Below are positions 58,101-64,000 of a stretch of DNA of 64,000 nucleotides, in pieces. The DNA comes from Phlegmacium glaucopus (Eukaryota > Basidiomycota > Agaricomycetes > Agaricales > Cortinariaceae), in the NCBI GenBank assembly GCA_015039465.1, contig MU130382.1:1948-65947 (forward strand), read 5' to 3'. Made by a program: the position numbers and the translations under genes. Below the pieces are notes generated by a model, which ran no database searches, was not told where the DNA came from, and saw only the letters and a program-made list of their open reading frames with translations. How positions within the stretch are numbered: position 1 is the stretch's first letter; each line of letters starts with the position of its first letter.

Positions 58101-59704
58101 TGGGTTACATCAGATGTTGCTTCCAATGTCATATTGACCACATCTGAAAGACGTTGAGGCATGCTAGGACTACCTTTCTGAACAATGTATTTGCAGACAG
58201 TTGCTGCATAAATGAACAATGTGCCAGACATGTTAACAAGGCTTTCAAGTTCAGCCTGAGGAGGCCAATTATGCCTATTGTGCTTCACTTGGCCACCAAG
58301 CAAGCAAGCTTTAATGTAAAGCTCAATATCAGCCTTGACAATCTCCTTTTCAACCTCATGAAGGATCAGGTTGGAATGATCCCAAGAATGATCAAAAGTC
58401 TCCTTGAGCACTATCTCTGGATGACTAGTGATGAAGAACTTGACTGGAAGAGATTTACTATGCTTTAAGATCACAGAAAGCAACTCAGCCACATGGGATT
58501 GGCTGGAACACTCATCCAGAGCATCAAGAACAATGACTGGGACATCTACTACCTCTCTGGTATCCCTGTATGCATTAGTGAGTGGGTTGACAATGAGATT
58601 CAGGAATTGATTCCTAATCCTCCAAGATGAGCACTCAGGATTGGCTTCCACCACATCCAGGATAAGTTGTGACAGAGAAGGAAGATACTTGGCCAACTGA
58701 AAGGCAATAGTGGGGATGATGCAACGAACATCACTAGTATCAACCCGGAGATGAGAAGAGAAGAAGGTACCACCAAGGGAATCCTTTTCACGGAGGGTTT
58801 CACTGAATGTGTAAGCAATTGTCGTTTTCCCGGTTCCAGCCATCCCATTGAGCCAGTATACCTTCGTGGTCGTTTTGTCATTTGCCCACACTTGCAACGC
58901 GTCGAGTATTGCCTGGCGAGTGTGCTTTGTACATGCATTACGTGGAGCAGGGGACTCTGCATCATATTCAGCAAATTGAGCACGTGGCAGAAGTTTCTCA
59001 TATAGTGCAATCTATGGACTAGCTTTTAGCGGAGATCATCACACTGCAAAGATTATGCGCTCACTAAAATTCGAGAGCTCGATTGTTCATTTCCATCAGC
59101 TTTGGACACATGCTGGATCTGACAGGATGAACTATCAGTACAACGATTGGCTCTTACGCAGATAGAATGATGCCTACATTGTAAATCGTCGGCTGGTGCA
59201 GATATATATTGTGAGCATCTTGGAAGAGAGGCATTGGGATATGGGTGTTTGGAGACGTGTACTACATGAGCAGTAATCAGTGACGATGACGGTGAGCGCA
59301 GCATAGATGATGACCATGGGTGAAGTTTCTGGTCCTTGGCTACTAGTGGAACCAAGATGCCTGGGCACAGCAGGTCCAGTTGGTACAGAGATTGAAGAGG
59401 ACGCTGTCGATGCTTCCGCATTCGCAGCCGGCGTTGCAAGTGCGCGATCGACGCTGACCACAGGGACCATTTCGAGCGGCGAGGTACTTGAAAGTATGAG
59501 GGTGTTAAGTAGTAATCAGACAACAGGATTTACCCACCTTGTTCCTGCATTCGCCGCCGCCATATTATTACCAGGGCCTGAACCCACCTCGATAGCTGAT
59601 TGTGTAGATGGGCGCTCCAAATGAAGAAGAGAAGATAACTTCCCTTTGAAAGATCGAGCAACTTTGTCTACGCGATTGTTCCTGGGTGGTCTTTCTTTCG
59701 ACAT
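55184..59704 (-). pseudogene. NACHT-WD40 NLR protein, copy B (frameshifted near the end)
   Basis: Same exon structure as copy A: 59704-59538, 59486-59315, 59261-59178, 59011-57500, 57450-55263 and 55195-55184, with introns of 51, 53, 166, 49 and 67 nt. Exons 1-3 differ from copy A by +9, -9 and -9 nt, all multiples of three. N-terminal motif FQDAHNIYLHQ, P-loop GMAGTGKTT, Walker B VIVLDALDEC, then 12 WD40 repeats. An extra base near 55709-55715 shifts the frame in the 13th repeat; reading stops at 55681, losing the last blade and the C-terminal tail, which continue in another frame to 55184. The product might still work as a truncated receptor. If the extra base is a sequencing error the gene is intact. 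Confidence 0.9.
55715..57240 (-). repeat. 126-bp WD40-coding tandem repeat, copy B
   Basis: About 13 units of 126 bp (one a codon short). Two-unit blocks are repeated almost identically (GHSSWV...GHSNQV/DQV patterns at 56580-56830 and 56830-57080), showing duplication of dimers. Variation is again concentrated right after GHS. Confidence 0.9.
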
Positions 59705-59835
59705 GATGATGATGATAGTCAGAGAGCGTCGTCCAGTGGCTATACATTCCCATCGGAGTTCAAATTCTACCAAAATCTCCCGCCAAGTTGGCCAAGCGTA
59801 CTTCGCAGGACCTTTATGTCAGGGTATATCTCATT

Positions 59836-60310
59836 GATGTTTCCACAGAATCTATTTTCTGCTTCATTCTATCTGGCGTGAACGCTCAAAAGAGCATAGA
59901 GTGCCTCACGCATTCTCTTCAATCCATCCACATCAGATACCACCTCAGAGCTTCAACCTTTTAACCTCCTTCATGGCAGCTGATCTAATCGATGCATTAA
60001 GCGTCTTTTATCACTCTGAACGTCCTCACACTATTTGGTACAAAGGAAAACTCCAGAGGATCTGTAGCTCTTGAATTCCTTCCTAAAATCATCCCTGACG
60101 GTCCCAATTTGCTCAATCGGTTATCGGAGGGAGTAATTTGTCCTTTTGGAGGTCCATTTCTGGACGATGTAGCGGTATGTCCCTTCCAGCAGTCCATTAA
60201 TTAAATTTAGTCAAACCAATATCTCTGCAGCACACTGTATATGGGAATAGCAAACCAACAACGCTCTGCCGAAGAGTGTCTAGCCATTGAAAATTGTTTA
60301 TCCCACATTT
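59836..60310 (+). pseudogene. Broken NUP188 5' fragment
   Basis: Matches the 5' part of the real NUP188 gene at about 62680-63480 in pieces: TTTCxACAGAAxCTATTT, GGCAGCTGAxCTAxTCGATGCA, TTCCTxCCxAAAATCATCCCTGACGG and GCAxACCAACAACxCxCTG. It has large internal deletions, stops and frameshifts. It lies between NLR copy B and IRG-like copy 5, so it records a segmental duplication of the NUP188 flank. Confidence 0.8.
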
Positions 60311-60741
60311 CAATATCAATTGACTTCTTATCATCGCAATTTGGCCAGGCAGTCACGCTGAAGCCTTTGCAATTGATTAAAGAGCACTCCGGCCGTTATC
60401 AAGGAAAATATGAACACTGGTTCTTAGTCAAGCAGCCTGAGAGGGTCCAATAGATGACTGATGAGAGGAGAAGAACTTCCTGATATCTATCTATTGCTGC
60501 GTGGCCTGCGCCAGCATTAAAGCTGTCGAGAAGAAGGTCTACAAATATGACTATCAATGGATCGATGCAACCTGATTTATTATTAGTCCATGGAACTGGG
60601 CGCCTCACGTTGCCGCCCTCCCACCTTCCCCTTCATCCTTATAAGCTGTTTTCATTGACTCGTGAGTAACCCCCCCTCAACTGCCTGCTTTCACAAGCTC
60701 ATCCGTGTCACTGTGCTTCAAGTTGTTCACCGCGAATTACC

Positions 60742-62128
60742 ATGGGAGGTGTGATTTCCTACCCAGGAGTCCCGAAGTTTGGAGACACACCAGATGCATA
60801 CAACACCACCAATTCCATTATTGAGAAGTACCACGAAGTGGCAAGGCAGGCTCGCGCAGATCGAGACAAAGCGAGAGCAGATGCGGCCGATGCCAAAAAG
60901 CTAGCTAAAGAAGCGGCGCAGCTAGAGTCACAGGCCAAAAGGCTGAAACAAGAGGCTCTCAATAGCCAATCGGAGGCCAAAAAACGCGAAGCAGACTACC
61001 AGATACGTGAACAAAATGCTAAACTAGAATTAGAGAAGCGGGAAAAAGAAGCAAAGGAAAGAGAGGGGGAAGCGGAACGATTTCCTCAAGAGTTTCAGCA
61101 GGCGCTCTCGCTTGTCGAAAAATGCGAGGTCGAAGCCCAGGCTTGGATATTGGAGGCCCAAGAAGAGGCAGAGGCTCGGATGGCTGCAGACGACGCCCGA
61201 AAGCGGGAGGAGATATGTTTAGACCTGGTGACATTCCGCCCACAGGGCCTCACATCCGGAGGCATCCAACCTGAGGTATGGCCGACAGAAGAAGAATTTC
61301 AATTCGCGAAAAACGGGATCCAATATGATCCAGAAAAAATCCACTTTGCTGTTTGTGGGAGCCCTGGATCAGGGAAGTCTTCATTCGTCAACGCTGTCCG
61401 TGGCTTAAACAATAACAATCCCCATGCCGCTCCTACTGGCGTAACCGAAACTACCAAGACCGTCACTCGGTATCCTGATCCTCGCAAAGAGACGACATAC
61501 AAGCGTCTTGTTTGGTTTGATTGTCCGGGTGCTGGCACACTTAAAGTCCCCGGGTGGCAGTATTTCAACCAACAAGGCCTGTTTATTTTTGATGTCATCG
61601 TCTTGGTATATGATGTGGTAATTATCCTTATCAATTGTATCTAACGTCGACTGACTATCGTAGCGTTTAACTGCAATCGATATGTGCATCATCCAGAACT
61701 GTGAACGATTCGACATCCCGTTATTCATCGTTCGTTCTAAATCTGATACCCATATCAGAAACATCTTGCATGATTTAGGACATGGCGACGCCAGAGAGGA
61801 TAATTGCGAAAAATATCAAGAGCAAGCTCGAAAGTTGTTAATCGATAAAACCAAGTGCGATTTGGAAGCAAATATCGAAGAGGCGGGGTTAGCTATGCAC
61901 GACATTTTCATAATTTCCAGCCACGTCCTTTATTCATTGGTCACCAAGAAATGGATCAAGAAAACTCCTCTCGTGATCGATGAAGCCCGTCTTGTCGAGT
62001 CCGTCTTCAAGGCTGCCTATGCACGACGTTATGGCGCTCGGGTTCCTACCAAGATCTCTTCGGCCATTATTGTTCGCGAGGAAAATATAATTACCCCCCC
62101 ACCGTCCCTTTACTCAACAATTGAGTGA
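60742..62128 (+). CDS. IRG-like GTPase, copy 5 (446 aa)
   Basis: Exons 60742-61617 and 61664-62128 with a 46-nt intron. Start MGGVIS, another N-myristoylation-type start. Long coiled coil (QARADRDKARADAADAKK and following). G1 is GSPGSGKSS, with TETT, DCPGAGT and VRSKSD intact. The C-terminal half is the most diverged of the five (DMCIIQNCERFDIP, then a tail ending SLYSTIE), so it is the oldest or least homogenised copy. It is separated from copies 1-4 by 7 kb holding NLR copy B. Confidence 0.92.
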
Positions 62129-62593
62129 AGCAGAGTATTAGCGATAGGATCAGGTTTGGTACAGATCAGCTATTTTCCTTCTTCAATAGCATGCAGTTTG
62201 GTTTCGAGAGATGCATTATCGTCTAGCAGCATCTACGGTCTGCTTAGAAAACAAGAACGGCAGGAAGAGATACTGTAGGATTGACCAACTCTTCACATCA
62301 TATGTTAACACTGAGCCAGAATGAGCCTGAGGCTGCTTGCCTCTGGCAGTGCAAACGTAAATGTTGAGACATTTTGGACAATGTCACCCCGCTTGGCCAA
62401 CAATGAAGAGTATGTAGAGATGATCAAAAACCAAGAAAAAATCCTCTCACAGTCCAGATGTGGACGATCTTGGTGAGTCAGACTGTCCTAATTTGGAGTT
62501 TGAAGTTTGGTTTCAAGGACTAAACCAAACAGTTGAGCGCGTTGTTTCCAACGGTGAACTCAATTGAAAACAAAGGTCCTTAGCAGGACCATT
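62129..62593. other. Intergenic, no gene seen
   Basis: Interval between IRG-like copy 5 and NUP188, same strand. Nothing recognised. Confidence 0.5.
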
Positions 62594-64000
62594 ATGTCTG
62601 GTGACTCTTTGACGCGGTCAGATCTCATTGATGTGTAAGGGACATCTGTTTATTTTCATTGAACGTTACCTGACGACTTTCTACAGAACCTATTTCCAAC
62701 TTCATTCCATCTTGTCGAGCCCACCGGATGGCGTTAGCACCCAAAAGATCAAAGAATATCTGACGCCGCGTCAGGGGCCGCTCAGCAGTGTCGAAGAGAC
62801 ATTTGGAAAGCCATTGGACGCGTCGAAGAAGAAAGTTGAAAGCGGTTCCGTTACTTTACCCGATGGCGTTGTGCTCAATGTTGAAGAAGGAGACAAGGAG
62901 TTCATCTCTGCCGTTAGCTCAAGGTTCCAAATCGATGAGATACAGGCCCTCATTATGCTTCGCTCTTTTCTCTACAATCAAGGCATGCCACCCATATCAG
63001 ACACGACTTCAACCTCCGTCATGGCAGCTGAACTAGTCGATGCAATAAGCGCCTTTTATTTCTCCGAACGTCTTCACACTTTTCGTGTCTTGATACCACT
63101 CTTTCGTGCAAAAGAAAACTCAGAGGATTTTTTGTACCCTGTGGCACTCGAATTTCTTCCCAAAATCATCCCTGACGGTCCCAAATTTGCTCAATCCGTT
63201 ATCGACGAATATCTACGGAAAACAAAGGAGAAACTTCCAGAAAAACTCAACGAGGACCCGAAGGCTGCAACTCTGTGGGCGAAGCAAACGATGAAGGAGC
63301 AATTGGTTCTCTTGGAAGTTCTTTTCTGGACGATGTGGGGGTATGTTCCTTGCAGCGGTCCATTAGTGGAGTCGATATTCTCTGCAGCGTACAACACCGC
63401 TCTGGGAACATGCCAAACCAACAACACGCTGCTCCTTGACGAAGAAAGTGTCCAGCTCTCGCAGGACTGCGCTACTATTTGGATTCTCATCACCATCGAA
63501 GTGCTTGAACTCGAAAGCCTGAGCGAGCCAGATACCATAGAGTTATCCGATACTCCTTCACGACCCAATGTGTATCATGCATCACCAGAAACTCTGAGAA
63601 GAGTACATGACCTTGTTACGATGAACACGGGTAGCCAATATAGCTGCACTTATCTTGCATGGACTTATGTTGTGTCACGTCTGTCTGCAAAAGCCGCAGA
63701 AACACCCGAGATTCCTTCATCATTCAAGCCATTTTTCGATTACATCAACCCTCCGCTAACTCGATCTTATACCAATGATCGAGAATCTATCCACCTCCAG
63801 ATGGTGAAAGCGTGCTTGGATCCGGATGTAGGATTGTTTGTCTTGATGCAAACTCTTCTCACACGCTCGCCTCTATTCGTCACTGCTGTTGCATGGAAGA
63901 CAGGATCTTCTATTACTGACCCGAATGCCATTGCCTATCGCTCCGTCTTGAAAGGTTCGTTTCCGACTTGTTTTATATTCATTTCTACACTCAACAACAA
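62594..64000 (+). CDS. NUP188: Nucleoporin Nup188, N-terminal part (runs off the window)
   Basis: Structural nucleoporin of the inner ring of the nuclear pore. Exon 1 62594-62634, a 52-nt intron (GTAAGG...CTGAC...CTACAG), exon 2 from 62687 to at least 63955. The product begins MSGDSLTRSDLIDV. Motifs such as IQALIMLRSFL, FWTMWGYVPCSGPLVESIF and LLLDEESVQLSQD fit the fungal Nup188 N-terminal solenoid. A possible donor (AAAG|GTTCGT) lies at 63954 near the right edge, so the last bases may be intronic. The full protein is expected to be several times longer. Confidence 0.85.

Noticed and set aside
44682..62128. AIG1/GIMAP or septin identity for the GTPases
   Set aside because: The DCPGAGT, GWQYFxxxGLFIFD and FIVRSKAD patterns fit the IRG/IIGP group, not the conserved boxes of AIG1 or septins; a profile search should confirm.
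1..64000. tRNA or rRNA genes
   Set aside because: No cloverleaf with a GGTTCRANTCC-type T-arm or rRNA-like sequence was noticed on reading; a tRNAscan/Infernal run would be decisive.

Overview
This window reads as nuclear DNA of a basidiomycete fungus, most likely an Agaricomycete. Almost every gene is cut by short GT-AG introns of about 46-85 nt, and the gene content fits that group: NACHT-WD40 NLRs with many near-identical WD repeats, a DUF6534-type membrane protein, a chromodomain Ty3/gypsy element, and fungal SAP18, eS12, Ski8/WDR61 and Nup188 genes. Exon models below were spliced by eye. Where exon sums are given they divide by three.

Layout. 1-2.4 kb: no gene, with a purine/pyrimidine strand switch and a 19-bp minisatellite. 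2.4-8.6 kb: three multi-exon repeat-family genes set in DNA that is peppered with the word TGCCGG/CCGGCA. 8.6-16.9 kb: a dead Ty3/gypsy chromovirus with a recognisable 3' LTR. Its integrase is split by a 2.2-kb non-autonomous hAT-like element flanked by an 8-bp target duplication (GATGTCCC). 17.4-21.2 kb: NLR copy A. 21.4-43 kb: mainly single-copy genes: a Pcd1-like Nudix hydrolase, two small unknowns, a 13-exon copper amine oxidase, SAP18, RPS12, SKI8/WDR61, a WW-like protein, a 1256-aa disordered coiled-coil protein and a DUF6534 protein. 44.6-62.1 kb: five tandem same-strand genes for IRG-like GTPases (the interferon-inducible p47-type G domain). The array is interrupted between copies 4 and 5 by a solo LTR, a RecQ-helicase scrap, NLR copy B and a broken fragment of NUP188. 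62.6-64 kb: the 5' part of the real NUP188 gene.

The best candidate for an undescribed system is the 17-62 kb accessory region. Two paralogous NACHT-WD40 receptors, with 8 and about 13 WD repeats, lie on the minus strand. Five IRG-like GTPases with coiled-coil N-termini lie on the plus strand, three of them with an N-myristoylation-type start. In vertebrates IRG GTPases are cell-autonomous immune effectors, and fungal NLRs mediate non-self recognition. The physical linkage suggests a receptor/effector or membrane-remodelling module, but function is inference.

Other points. The copper amine oxidase active-site Tyr (TPQ precursor) lies on an 11-nt exon followed by an apparent 2-nt micro-exon. 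All recognised internal stops in the retrotransposon are TGA where family members often have Arg, a CpG-decay signature. NLR copy B carries a single-base frameshift in its last WD repeat.
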